The notes below the pieces were generated by a model, which searched no databases, had not been told where the DNA came from, and was given only the letters and a program-made list of their open reading frames with translations. A program made the position numbers and the translations under genes. Below, piece by piece: positions 41,848 through 50,811 of a DNA stretch of 64,000 nucleotides. Position 1 is the stretch's first letter, and each line of letters starts with the position of its first letter. Source of the DNA: Butyrivibrio sp. (lineage in GTDB: Bacteria > Bacillota > Clostridia > Lachnospirales > Lachnospiraceae). Location: positions 62,001-126,000 of the forward strand of contig JAFUYO010000005.1 in NCBI GenBank assembly GCA_017470505.1, read 5' to 3'.

Positions 41848-43488
41848 ATGTCTATGAGGACATATACTGAAGAGAAGAGAATCAGACCTGACGTACTGAC
41901 AGGTGCAGTTTATTTATCCTGTATGGTATTCATGGTCTTTGAGATGATAATTCAGAGAATAATAGGGGACAAGGGGGCGTTTTTTCTGACGGCTCCCATG
42001 GTATTATATCTTTTGTTCTACTGTGTCTATGTACTTGCCGTGCAGAAGGCGGTCTATGTGATGGTAAGGCTACGCGCCAGAAGATCACAGTTTCAGAATG
42101 CCCGGACCAATATGGTGAGAACGCTCAGGATTTTTGCTATCACAGGATCAGTATCCGGTGTTCTCATAATCCTGACTTCATACCTGTTATCGTCAAGGAT
42201 CCTCGGAACGGAGAGGTGCCTGTTTCTTCTGATCATTTCAGGTGCAGCCATAATCTTCCTTGGGGTTCAGGGGGCGATTCGGGGATTTCTTCAGGGGATT
42301 GGCTACACCAGACCCATCATGCTCTCAGACCTTCTGATAGCTGTTGTATCACTCTTTACAGGCAGCATAGCTTCCGGTGTTATGTACTCCTATGGACTTA
42401 AGGTCAACGAGCTTTTGCACGTGGATGAGTTCAGTGCAGTCTACGGAGCGGCAGGAGCTCTTTTTGGAGTTCTTTTAGGCTCTGTAGCAGGGCTTGTTCA
42501 GAGTATCGTAAGCTACAGGGTCAGGAAGAGAGAGATAGATGAATTTGTAAAGACCGGGGCACCGAGGTACCTCGACAACAAGAACGATGTGCTACTCGGC
42601 GTAAGACCTATTATTGTTCTCTACGCTTCACCTGCGCTGATGGTTCTTTTGGATATATTCTTTTACTGCTTTGTATCCAAAAAGATGGGACTTAACGAGA
42701 GCTATATGACGAGCTACGGGGTATTTTCGGGAAAGGTCATTCCGACCATTGTTTTTTTAATCCTTCTTTGCTGCCTTCCATACATCAGATCCTGGAACAG
42801 GGTCATGGCCAGGATAGAGAGGGATGAGCTCGAGGGGGCAAGGGACAGATACAGAAGACTGATACGTTTTTCAAATATGCTCTTTATGCCGGTAAGCGTC
42901 TTTTCATTTGTATGCGCATCATCTATACTGGTGGCCCTTTTTGGAAAGGGCAGCACCTTTGCTTCAAACCTTCTGATGAGCGCATCACTCATCATATATT
43001 TTGGATGTGCAGCGGTTTTCTTTGCGTGGCTCTTAAACCACATGGGTAAGTCAGTGATCATCATGCTGAATATCGGACTTACATGGATTGTGCATATCGC
43101 CGCGATATTCCTTTTAGTGGTCGTCTTAAAGCTCGATGTGCAGGGAGTTGTTTTCTCAATTGCAATTGCTTTTTTTGTATTTGATGCGCTGTGTTATTTT
43201 TTGCTAAAGAAAATGCTCCGATACAATCAGGAGTATATCTACACATTCCTGCTCCCTTTGGGAGCTTCGGCGCTTTCGGGACTTGCGGTATTCTTTTTGA
43301 ACGGATTTCTTGCAGGTGCGATCGGGGAAATTCTGACGCTCATATTATGTGTTGTGATCTACTGGGCCCTCTATATGGTGTTCATGGTTGTCAGCAAGGC
43401 ACTCAGGCCCTATGAGCTTCAAAGGATCCCTCTTGGAAGCCTCTTTATCGGATTGTCACAGTCAGTTACGGGCCAAACAGGAGAGTGA
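41848..43488 (+). CDS. Polysaccharide/lipid II flippase-like membrane protein (SpoVB/MurJ-type, MOP superfamily)
   Basis: A 546-residue membrane protein with about 14 hydrophobic segments, the layout of MOP-superfamily flippases that move lipid-linked sugars across the membrane. Similarities to SpoVB/MurJ-like proteins include the RGFLQGIGYTRPIMLSDLL segment and the repeated pattern of helices. A charged N-terminus and basic cytoplasmic loops are seen. GGGGAG precedes the ATG; a second ATG two codons on is possible. It overlaps the next gene slightly. Lipid II or another undecaprenyl-linked sugar is the likely cargo, but this is inference from the family. Confidence 0.75.
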   Translation: MSMRTYTEEKRIRPDVLTGAVYLSCMVFMVFEMIIQRIIGDKGAFFLTAPMVLYLLFYCVYVLAVQKAVYVMVRLRARRSQFQNARTNMVRTLRIFAITGSVSGVLIILTSYLLSSRILGTERCLFLLIISGAAIIFLGVQGAIRGFLQGIGYTRPIMLSDLLIAVVSLFTGSIASGVMYSYGLKVNELLHVDEFSAVYGAAGALFGVLLGSVAGLVQSIVSYRVRKREIDEFVKTGAPRYLDNKNDVLLGVRPIIVLYASPALMVLLDIFFYCFVSKKMGLNESYMTSYGVFSGKVIPTIVFLILLCCLPYIRSWNRVMARIERDELEGARDRYRRLIRFSNMLFMPVSVFSFVCASSILVALFGKGSTFASNLLMSASLIIYFGCAAVFFAWLLNHMGKSVIIMLNIGLTWIVHIAAIFLLVVVLKLDVQGVVFSIAIAFFVFDALCYFLLKKMLRYNQEYIYTFLLPLGASALSGLAVFFLNGFLAGAIGEILTLILCVVIYWALYMVFMVVSKALRPYELQRIPLGSLFIGLSQSVTGQTGE

Positions 43489-43490
43489 CC

Positions 43491-44717
43491 ATGAAAAGAA
43501 GAGTAGGTATTGCAGGCGGCGGCGCAGCAGGCATGTGCGCTGCCATTTACGCGGCGAGGTCAGGCGCAGAGGTTACAATCATTGAAAAAAACGACTGCCT
43601 TGGAAAAAAGCTGTCCATGACAGGGAACGGCAGATGTAACCTGACAAATCTCGATTTGAAGAGTGAATACTATAACCCTTCCGCGCGAAGGAGAATGGAT
43701 GGGTGGATTGAGAGATATGGCGCTGTGGACGCCATTGATTTTTTTAGATCACTTGGAGTCATTACAAGGAGCGAAGACGGTTACATTTACCCGGTATCGG
43801 GACAGGCGCAGACTGTAGTGAATGCTCTTAAAAATGAGCTTAAAAGGCTCGGTGTCACCGTAATTTACAAAGAGCAGGTAAAGAGCATAAGACGCGAGGG
43901 AGACTGTTATATTATAAAGACAAGTGAGTCTGAGACAGAGGTTGATTCCTGCATCATATCGACAGGGTCGCTCTCAGGAGTTAAGAGCACACTGTCAACA
44001 GGGGACGGGTACTATATCTGCTCGCAGCTTGGGATGAACATAAAGGATACGTATCCTGCGCTGGTTGGTTTTAAGTGCGCTCAGGATGAGATAATGCCCG
44101 CGCAGGGAGTGAGATGTGATTGCAGGGTTACCTTTTATCTCGGAAAAGAAGTCATCGCGACTGAGAGAGGTGAAGTGCAGCTGACAAAGGACACTGTCTC
44201 AGGAATTCCGGTCATGCAGGCATCGAGGGACATCATTCAGTATGTGAAAAACGAGGGGGCTGTCACTGCAGAACTTGATTTTTTCCCGGATTACGGGGAT
44301 AAAGAATTTGCAGACCTCAAGGAAGATATGATGGCGCTCTCGGATGAGCGGAGTTTAAGTGAGTTTCTCTTGGGCTTTTCCAACAGCAATATAAATGAGA
44401 TGATCCTCGGCAGGATGAAGCTGTCCGGGGACATGAAGATGAAAAACATACATAGGAGCATGATAAACTGTATCCTTGATAACTACAGAGCTCTTAAGAT
44501 AAAACTTCTATCTGACAGCGGCTATGCAGCTTCCCAGGTAACCAAAGGCGGAGTGAGCCTTGGGGATATTACGGATGATATGTCTTACAAAAATGACCCC
44601 GGGATATTTGTCACGGGAGAACTTTTGGATGTTGACGGAAGATGCGGAGGGTACAACCTTCAGTGGGCCTGGTGCAGCGGAAAGCTTGCCGGAGTTGCGG
44701 CTGCAGGGCAAAAATAA
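43491..44717 (+). CDS. NAD(P)/FAD-dependent oxidoreductase, HI0933/YhiN (BaiN/RdsA) family
   Basis: A flavoprotein of 408 residues. The FAD-binding start VGIAGGGAAGMCAAIYAAR is followed by the family block KNDCLGKKLSMTGNGRCNLTN, and the C-terminus has TKGGVSLGDI, FVTGELLDVDGRCGGYNLQWAWCSG in outline. Members include a bile-acid reductase (BaiN), but most are uncharacterised. ATG 43491 is chosen, with AGGAGAG 5 bases upstream; GTG 43485 is an alternative. It overlaps the flippase gene only if the upstream start is used. A palindromic repeat abuts its stop. Confidence 0.87.
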   Translation: MKRRVGIAGGGAAGMCAAIYAARSGAEVTIIEKNDCLGKKLSMTGNGRCNLTNLDLKSEYYNPSARRRMDGWIERYGAVDAIDFFRSLGVITRSEDGYIYPVSGQAQTVVNALKNELKRLGVTVIYKEQVKSIRREGDCYIIKTSESETEVDSCIISTGSLSGVKSTLSTGDGYYICSQLGMNIKDTYPALVGFKCAQDEIMPAQGVRCDCRVTFYLGKEVIATERGEVQLTKDTVSGIPVMQASRDIIQYVKNEGAVTAELDFFPDYGDKEFADLKEDMMALSDERSLSEFLLGFSNSNINEMILGRMKLSGDMKMKNIHRSMINCILDNYRALKIKLLSDSGYAASQVTKGGVSLGDITDDMSYKNDPGIFVTGELLDVDGRCGGYNLQWAWCSGKLAGVAAAGQK

Positions 44718-44745
44718 GGGAATGCTGATTATTTCAGTGTTTTCC
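44718..44745. repeat. Palindromic repeat, family B, copy 3
   Basis: GGGAATGCTGA...TTCAGTGTTTTCC, starting at the base after the stop codon of the BaiN-like gene. It shares the first 11 bases exactly with the copy at 10788. Confidence 0.65.
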
Positions 44746-44767
44746 TAAAAAATGGCAGTGATGATCT

Positions 44768-46483
44768 ATGATTAGAGTTGGACAGATTAAAATAAAAAAT
44801 GACGGCAACACGATAATATCGGGAGATGAACTAAAAAGGCTCCTCGTCGAAAAAGCGGTAAAACGGCTAAGAGTCAAAGCAGGTGACGTAGAAGAGGTGC
44901 TTATCAGGAAGCACTCGGTTGATGCGAGGAAAAAGCCGGAGCTCTTTGACATCTATGTTGTGGATATACTGTTAAAGGGTAATTCCGAAGAAAAAACAGT
45001 TAAGACCTGCAGGGATAAGGATGTTTCTATAGCCAAAGACGTTCAATACGATTTTTGGGAGAATGTAAAGGGCCGTTTTGATGTAAAAGATATTCAGAGG
45101 GATAAAGGCTTTGGCGCTGATAAGAAGGTCGTCATTATAGGGAGCGGGCCGGCTGGCCTTTTTTGCGGCTTGGAGCTTGCAAAGAACGGCTTTAAACCGG
45201 TTATCATAGAGCGCGGTAGCGACGTTGATACTCGAAGCAGGATTGTTGAGGAATTCTGGAAGAGCGGGAAGATTAATCCATCGACCAATGTCCAGTTCGG
45301 TGAGGGAGGCGCTGGGACGTTTTCTGACGGGAAACTGAATACCGTAGTCAAAGACAGGTTCCTTCGCGGGAGTGAGGCACTTGATATATTCGTGAAATTC
45401 GGAGCCCCTGAAAGAATCAGATATGAGTCAAAGCCCCATATAGGGACAGACATTTTAAAGAATGTTGTAAAGAACATCAGGGGGGAGATCATAAGGCTTG
45501 GCGGAGAGGTTGTTTTTGAGTGTTGCGCTACTGACCTTGTTCCGGATGAGAACGGCCATATCAGGAAGGTTCTGACCACAAAGGGAGAGTTTGACGCAGA
45601 CTGTGTCGTTCTCGCTATCGGTCACAGCGCAAGGGATACCTTCAAAATGTTAATGGACAGAGAGGTCCGGATGGAGCCCAAACCATTTGCTGTGGGCTTT
45701 CGCGTTGAGCACCCTCAGAAGCTGATAAACCTTTCTCAGTACGGGATAGAAGAGCCCAAAGCCCTGCCCGCATCCCCCTACAAGCTGACTGCGACGACAC
45801 ATGACGGAAGAGGTGTATATTCATTTTGCATGTGTCCCGGAGGGTACGTGGTAAACGCATCTAGCGAGGAGGGGGGCCTTGCCGTAAACGGGATGAGCTA
45901 CAGCGCCCGCGCCGGAAAAAACGCAAACTCCGCCATAATCATCACGATTGACCCGACGGACTATGGGGATGGAGCCGTGGACTCAGGCATAGAGTTTCAG
46001 AGAAAACTTGAAAAGAAGGCATATGATATTGCAAACGGCAGGATACCTGTCGAATATTACGGCGACTTTAAAGAGGCTGTCCTAAGAAATGCAGGTGAAG
46101 AAGAAAAAAGTAAGTTATGCGGAGAGAATATAGACCTGATAGAAAGAGAGTCTTTCTCTCCACAGATGAAGGGCGAGTATGCCTTTGCACCTGTCCACGA
46201 GATACTTCCAAAGAAGCTGAATCTCTCATTTATCGAGGGCATGGAGAAGTTCGGGAAGATGATACAGGGCTACAACTCAGAGAGTGCGCTCATATCGGGT
46301 GTTGAGAGCAGGACATCTTCTCCTGTGAGGATCCTGAGAAATGAAGACGGAGAGTCAGTTAATGTAGCCGGACTCTATCCATGCGGGGAGGGCGCCGGAT
46401 ACGCAGGAGGCATAATGTCCGCAGCCATGGACGGCATAAGGACAGCTGAACTCATAGCGGGAAGAGTGCTTTGTGCCCGCTGA
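44768..46483 (+). CDS. Uncharacterised FAD-dependent dehydrogenase (COG2509-like)
   Basis: A 571-residue protein with an N-terminal ~110-residue domain (VDARKKPELFDIYVVDI) and an FAD-binding core starting KVVIIGSGPAGLFCGLELAKNG. Typical blocks are NVQFGEGGAGTFSDGKLNT, AIGHSARDTFKML and the C-terminal GAGYAGGIMSAAMDGIR. These match a widespread family of FAD-dependent dehydrogenases found next to cofactor and housekeeping genes in Clostridia. The reaction is not established. It starts 22 bases after the repeat and ends 37 bases before the formyl-THF cyclo-ligase. Confidence 0.85.
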   Translation: MIRVGQIKIKNDGNTIISGDELKRLLVEKAVKRLRVKAGDVEEVLIRKHSVDARKKPELFDIYVVDILLKGNSEEKTVKTCRDKDVSIAKDVQYDFWENVKGRFDVKDIQRDKGFGADKKVVIIGSGPAGLFCGLELAKNGFKPVIIERGSDVDTRSRIVEEFWKSGKINPSTNVQFGEGGAGTFSDGKLNTVVKDRFLRGSEALDIFVKFGAPERIRYESKPHIGTDILKNVVKNIRGEIIRLGGEVVFECCATDLVPDENGHIRKVLTTKGEFDADCVVLAIGHSARDTFKMLMDREVRMEPKPFAVGFRVEHPQKLINLSQYGIEEPKALPASPYKLTATTHDGRGVYSFCMCPGGYVVNASSEEGGLAVNGMSYSARAGKNANSAIIITIDPTDYGDGAVDSGIEFQRKLEKKAYDIANGRIPVEYYGDFKEAVLRNAGEEEKSKLCGENIDLIERESFSPQMKGEYAFAPVHEILPKKLNLSFIEGMEKFGKMIQGYNSESALISGVESRTSSPVRILRNEDGESVNVAGLYPCGEGAGYAGGIMSAAMDGIRTAELIAGRVLCAR

Positions 46484-46500
46484 TTTCGCGCCGGAAACAC

Positions 46501-46520
46501 TTAGGAACTGCAAACAAATT
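46501..46520. repeat. Palindromic repeat family A, degenerate partial copy
   Basis: TTAGGAACTGCAAACAAATT aligns with the conserved TTAGGCACTGTAAACAAATA of copy 2 (read inverted). It occupies the whole leader just before the ATG at 46521 and has no visible right arm. Confidence 0.5.
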
Positions 46521-47132
46521 ATGACCAAGAACGAGATAAGAAAAGAGACAATCAAAAAGAGGAATGCACTGACTGAAAAAGACAGGAGAGACAAGAGCTC
46601 ACAGATCTTCATGCGGTTAAAGAGCCTTGTGCTTTTGGATGATGATCTTTCAGAAAAAAATAGCGGAGGTATTTACCAAAATTGCGATAACCTCCTTGTC
46701 TACGCCTCAATGGGGAGCGAAGTTATAACGGATGACATTATCTCGGATGCACTTAACTGCGGGAAAAATGTCTTTTGCCCGCTTGTCACTGATAAAAGCA
46801 ACGGCGCAATGACTTTCGTGAGGATACGCGCTTTGTCAGACCTTAAAGCGGGATACTTCGGGATAAGGGAGCCTCATATTGATGCAGCATCAGAAGTGTT
46901 CGGAGCAGATACAAAGGGGAATAGTCTGATCATTGTTCCGGGAGTCTGTTTTGACAGGGACAGGAACAGGATAGGCTATAAGGGAGGCTTTTATGACAGG
47001 TTTCTTGAGCGCTTCCCACAGATATATTCCGTGGCTGTTGCCTACGACGTGCAGATATCAGAAAAGACACTTCCATTTGAAGAACATGACAAAAGGCCGG
47101 ATAAGGTAATAACTGAGACGGCCTGCTATTAA
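46521..47132 (+). CDS. 5-formyltetrahydrofolate cyclo-ligase
   Basis: This enzyme recycles 5-formyl-THF to 5,10-methenyl-THF with ATP, part of the folate network with fhs and folD in this window. It begins MTKNEIRKETIKKRNAL, the usual basic N-terminus, and has FGIREPH and the signature VPGVCFDRDRNRIGYKGGFYDR in outline with the catalytic GYGKGYYD-like RIGYKGGFYDR. ATG 46521 is chosen from homology: 203 residues. Ribosome binding is weak (AGGA 14 bases upstream, inside the repeat). A GTG at 46473 would overlap the upstream gene. Confidence 0.88.
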   Translation: MTKNEIRKETIKKRNALTEKDRRDKSSQIFMRLKSLVLLDDDLSEKNSGGIYQNCDNLLVYASMGSEVITDDIISDALNCGKNVFCPLVTDKSNGAMTFVRIRALSDLKAGYFGIREPHIDAASEVFGADTKGNSLIIVPGVCFDRDRNRIGYKGGFYDRFLERFPQIYSVAVAYDVQISEKTLPFEEHDKRPDKVITETACY

Positions 47133-47146
47133 TACGGTATCAAAGT

Positions 47147-48085
47147 ATGGGAAGAAAAAAGAGAGCTAAAATTGAATTTCGTTTCTATGAAGTTCCTCAG
47201 GGGGAGAGGTGCCTTGCTCTTCTTGGCGAGAAGTGGATCATGGTGTATGGAAAGAGTGACAAGTATCTCCATTTCCACAACCTCTTTGAGGTGGGGTACT
47301 GCAGAAACGGAGAGGGCCATCTGATCCTAGGTGAAAAGACCTGCAATTACGAGAGCGGGATGTTCTCTGCGATACCTGCAAACTATCCGCATACCACGAT
47401 CAGCTATCAGGAGAACTTCTGGGAATATATATTTTTTGACATGGAAGAGGTTCTGTCCCAGATCTATCCCGGAAATCCCTCCAGGGTCAGACAAACTCTT
47501 GATATTGTGAATAAGAGGGCCGATCTGTTTTATGAGGACGAACAGGCAGAGATGGCTCAGATAATAAAGAGCATAATGGAGGAGATGAGGGACAAAAAGC
47601 CCTATTACAACGAGACAACTGCCAATCTCCTAAGGGCCTTTGTGCTTCTTCTTATAAGGATACAGGAGCACAGGACTGCCGACAGCAGGTTTGTCCGGGG
47701 TGAAGACAGGGCAGCATTAAAGAGCATAAATCCCGCCATCGAATTCGTCGACAGAAACTACTCAGAGAATGTCAAAATAGCGGAGCTGGCCCTTAGCTGC
47801 AGCATGAGTGAGACTCATTTTCGCAGGGTGTTTGAGGACGTCATAAATATGTCGCCAATAGACTATTTGAACCTTGTCAGGATCCAGAATGCCTGCAGGA
47901 TCATGAACACCACAGAGCACTCAATGGAGGTAGTGGCTTCCGAGTGCGGGTTCACTAATTTTTCGACGTTCAACAGGAATTTCAGGAAGTTTTTGAATAC
48001 ATCCCCCTACCAGTGGAAAAAGAACCGTGAAAACTACGAAAGTAAGCTCCTCAATTACAATATCAGCGCCATAAGAGGATGGTGA
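47147..48085 (+). CDS. AraC-family transcription regulator
   Basis: A 312-residue regulator with an N-terminal cupin-like sensor domain (about residues 20-105, LHFHNLFEVGYCRNGEGHLILGEK in outline) and a C-terminal double helix-turn-helix domain (about 205-300): VKIAELALSCSMSETHFRRVF and EVVASECGFTNFSTFNRNFRKFLNTSPYQW in outline. The final FxNxSPYQW-type motif is diagnostic. It stands just upstream of a sugar importer and beta-galactosidase on the same strand and is the likely local activator. The inducer is not known; it is probably a galactoside or its breakdown product. Confidence 0.9.
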   Translation: MGRKKRAKIEFRFYEVPQGERCLALLGEKWIMVYGKSDKYLHFHNLFEVGYCRNGEGHLILGEKTCNYESGMFSAIPANYPHTTISYQENFWEYIFFDMEEVLSQIYPGNPSRVRQTLDIVNKRADLFYEDEQAEMAQIIKSIMEEMRDKKPYYNETTANLLRAFVLLLIRIQEHRTADSRFVRGEDRAALKSINPAIEFVDRNYSENVKIAELALSCSMSETHFRRVFEDVINMSPIDYLNLVRIQNACRIMNTTEHSMEVVASECGFTNFSTFNRNFRKFLNTSPYQWKKNRENYESKLLNYNISAIRGW

Positions 48086-48112
48086 TGTTACCGAAATTAT
48101 CGACAAATAATG

Positions 48113-48124
48113 AACGTTAACGTT
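48113..48124. promoter_or_regulatory. Perfect 12-base dyad upstream of the second importer
   Basis: AACGTTAACGTT is a perfect palindrome of the LacI-operator type. A second inverted repeat, CACATTTTA...TAAAATGTG, lies at about 48162-48187, and a TATAAT box is at 48209-48214 with only a poor -35. Regulators may act here, but the site is identified from symmetry only. Confidence 0.45.
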
Positions 48125-48347
48125 GCGATGTGTTCACAAATTGTACATATATGATTGAAAATGCACATTTTACATTTTAAAATGTGTATTTTTTTATTTT
48201 GTATTTGTTATAATGTACATATGACCGGTCGGAAATCGAGGACTTTCCGTCAAAATGTATATGAGCCGTCAAATTTGTATCATCTGACTGTCGGCAGAAT
48301 ACATAATCGGTACAATAATCATACTTTTTATCTAGGGAGGGTAAAAA

Positions 48348-49739
48348 ATGAACAGAAAAGCAATTTCACTCATGCTCGCTTCAGCTATGTCAGTTTCAAT
48401 GCTGGCAGGATGCGGCAGCACAGCAGCAGAAACAACAACAGGCACAGATGCAGCACCTGCTGAGACAGCAGAGGCACCTGCAGAAACTCAGGCAGAGGCA
48501 CCTGCCGAGACAGCATCAGCAGATGTATCAGCAGAGGGTGATCACGAGCTCTCAGTTTACGCTTGGGACAAGAACTTCAACATCCCTGCACTTGAGGCAG
48601 CTGCTGAGGCTTACAAGACTGTAGATCCTGATTTCTCACTCAACATCGTTGAGCAGTCAGCTTCATCTGACGTTGAGAACGCAATCACACTTGCAGCTTC
48701 ATCAGGTGACTACTCACAGCTTCCTGATATAGTTCTTTTCCAGGATCACTACATCCAGAACTATGTAACAAACTATCCTGATGCATGGATGGATCTTGAG
48801 GATGCAGGAATCAACTGGAGTGACTTCGGAGCTGAGAAGCTTTCATACTCTACAATCGGCGGCAAGCACTACGGTGTGCCTGTAGATAACGGAACATCGA
48901 TCTTTGCATATCGTACAGACGTACTTGAAGAGTGCGGCTACACAATTGAAGACGTAACAGGAATCACATGGGACAGATGGCTTGAGATCGGCCGTGACGT
49001 CAAGGCTAAGACAGGCAAGTACCTCGTATCCATGGACCACAACGGAGATGACCTTCCTTACATGATGATGCAGGCTGAGGGCCAGTCACAGTGGAAGGAC
49101 GGAGAGCCTAACTTCGCAAACAACGACACACTCAAGCAGATTCTCAACGTTATCATCACAGGTGCTAAGGACGGCGTTATCTACCTCTGCAACGACTGGA
49201 CAGAGTACACAGATACATCAATCATCGGAGACCAGGTTGCCGGTGTATTCAACGGAAACTGGATCATTCCTACCATGCAGCAGGTTGCTGAGAACAGCGG
49301 AAAGTGGGCTATTACATCAACACCTACACTTTCAGGTAAAGAGGGATACGCAGCAAACGGCGGTTCTTCACTCTATGTAACAGGCAACTGCTCAAAGCCT
49401 GAGCTTGCAAAGGCATTCCTTGCTTACACATTCGGCGGCGGAGAGGGTGCAATCGACACATATGACAACGCTCTTAGAAACGGCGGCGTTATCACATGCT
49501 GCATCTCAGCTTCCAAGTCAGATGTTTACACAGAGGGTGTTGACTTCTTTAACGGCCAGTCAATCTACGCTGACATCGTATCAATGGGTGCAAACGTTCC
49601 CGTTGTAGAGCAGAACGACTACCACTACACAGCACGTCAGTACATCGGCGCAGCTATCACAAACGTTATCAACGGTTCTGACCTCGACACAGAGCTCCAG
49701 GGAGCAGAGGATCAGGTGAGGTTTGAGATGGGACTGTAA
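48348..49739 (+). CDS. Sugar ABC transporter substrate-binding lipoprotein (CUT1)
   Basis: This is the binding protein of the second sugar importer. The signal ends in lipobox SMLAGC with Cys22 as the lipid site. A repetitive Ala/Pro/Glu/Thr linker (about 23-63, with APAETA- and EAPAET-type units) spans to the binding domain. The fold contains SLNIVEQSASSDVENAI-like and the C-terminal hinge segments of family 1 solute-binding proteins. 463 residues. A strong AGGGAGGG site precedes the ATG and codon use is biased, both fitting high expression. The beta-galactosidase downstream suggests a beta-galactoside or galactan oligomer; this is inference. Confidence 0.87.
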   Translation: MNRKAISLMLASAMSVSMLAGCGSTAAETTTGTDAAPAETAEAPAETQAEAPAETASADVSAEGDHELSVYAWDKNFNIPALEAAAEAYKTVDPDFSLNIVEQSASSDVENAITLAASSGDYSQLPDIVLFQDHYIQNYVTNYPDAWMDLEDAGINWSDFGAEKLSYSTIGGKHYGVPVDNGTSIFAYRTDVLEECGYTIEDVTGITWDRWLEIGRDVKAKTGKYLVSMDHNGDDLPYMMMQAEGQSQWKDGEPNFANNDTLKQILNVIITGAKDGVIYLCNDWTEYTDTSIIGDQVAGVFNGNWIIPTMQQVAENSGKWAITSTPTLSGKEGYAANGGSSLYVTGNCSKPELAKAFLAYTFGGGEGAIDTYDNALRNGGVITCCISASKSDVYTEGVDFFNGQSIYADIVSMGANVPVVEQNDYHYTARQYIGAAITNVINGSDLDTELQGAEDQVRFEMGL

Positions 49740-49778
49740 GCACTTGATGAGGTTTTTTCGAATCTGGTGCGCACAGTT

Positions 49779-49810
49779 GTTCCGGCGAGCACGTAGTGCG
49801 AGAGCGGAAC
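49779..49810 (+). other. Stem-loop after the second binding-protein gene
   Basis: GTTCCG (49779-49784) and CGGAAC (49805-49810) form an outer stem, and GCAC GTA GTGC (49789-49799) an inner hairpin. It lies upstream of the terminator-like hairpin at 49846 and may help to stabilise the lipoprotein message. Confidence 0.45.
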
Positions 49811-49845
49811 TTCCTTGTGAATCCACAAGATTTAATACTAATTTT

Positions 49846-49879
49846 AATAGGGAATCGGACTTCCGATTCCCTATTTTAT
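49846..49879 (+). terminator. Terminator-like hairpin between binding protein and permeases
   Basis: AATAGGGAATCGGA (49846-49859) and TCCGATTCCCTATT (49862-49875) are perfect inverses, followed by TTAT. The T-run is short, so partial termination is likely, lowering permease expression relative to the lipoprotein. Confidence 0.7.
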
Positions 49880-49911
49880 CAGAAACACTAACTATCTAAA
49901 GGGGGACTACA

Positions 49912-50811
49912 ATGAATAACAAGAGTAAACTGGGTCTCTTAGCAAAACAAAAAGCTGCAGGATGGGCATTCCTGTTCCTTGCGTCAGCTATGATCTTGGT
50001 TATGAGCTTTTATCCTATGGTTCAGGCGCTTATAACTTCTTTTAAGACCGGTTCAAGTGCAAACATGCAGTGGGCTGATCCTGTCATTTACAACTACAAG
50101 AGAATGTTCCAGGACAAGATGTTCATGAGATCAGTCGGAAACACTTTCCTTTATCTCATCATCCAGGTGCCGATCATGCTGATCCTGGCCATACTTCTTG
50201 CGCAGCTCCTCAATACAAGGGACCTTAAATTCCGCGGACTTTTCCGTACATGTATTTTCCTTCCCTGTGCAGTTTCACTGGTTTCTTACGCACTTATTTT
50301 CAGAACCATTTTTGCAACACAGGGACTTATAAACATTATACTTACAAATCTCGGTATTATCTCCGAGAACATCAACTGGCTGGGAAATACCACAACCGCC
50401 AGGATAGTTATCATCGTAGCCCTGATCTGGAGATGGACAGGCTACAACATGGTATTCTATCTGGCAGGACTTCAGAATATCGAATACTCAGTGTATGAGG
50501 CAGCCAAGATTGACGGAGCAAACGGATGGAAGACCTTCTGGTATGTCACAGTACCTCTTCTTCGTCCCGTCATCATAATGACATTCATCATGTCAATAAA
50601 CGGTACTTTGCAGCTCTTTGATGAGTCAGTCAACTTAACAAACGGCGGACCTGCAAATACAACAATTACAATGTCTCACTACATTTACAATAACTCATTT
50701 GGTCAGGGTGTTGCCAACTTCGGTTACGCATCCGCAATGTCATTCTTTGTATTTATACTTGTTGCGATCCTTGCAGCTATCAATCTGAAAGTAGGTGATA
50801 CACGTGATTAA
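49912..50811 (+). CDS. Sugar ABC transporter permease (UgpA/MsmF-like)
   Basis: A 299-residue CUT1 permease with about six membrane helices (first at residues 17-40). The ATPase-contact loop is EAAKIDGANGWKTFWYVTVPLL in outline. A long periplasm-equivalent stretch contains TNGGPANTT, typical of the first permease of CUT1 pairs. AAAGGGGG lies before the ATG. It overlaps the second permease. No ATPase gene is in the cluster, so a shared MsmK/UgpC-type ATPase is expected elsewhere. Confidence 0.9.
   Translation: MNNKSKLGLLAKQKAAGWAFLFLASAMILVMSFYPMVQALITSFKTGSSANMQWADPVIYNYKRMFQDKMFMRSVGNTFLYLIIQVPIMLILAILLAQLLNTRDLKFRGLFRTCIFLPCAVSLVSYALIFRTIFATQGLINIILTNLGIISENINWLGNTTTARIVIIVALIWRWTGYNMVFYLAGLQNIEYSVYEAAKIDGANGWKTFWYVTVPLLRPVIIMTFIMSINGTLQLFDESVNLTNGGPANTTITMSHYIYNNSFGQGVANFGYASAMSFFVFILVAILAAINLKVGDTRD

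Noticed and set aside
48341-48540. Repetitive Ala/Pro/Glu/Thr-coding DNA in the second lipoprotein as a tandem repeat locus
   Set aside because: The units are irregular and encode a normal flexible linker after a lipoprotein signal.
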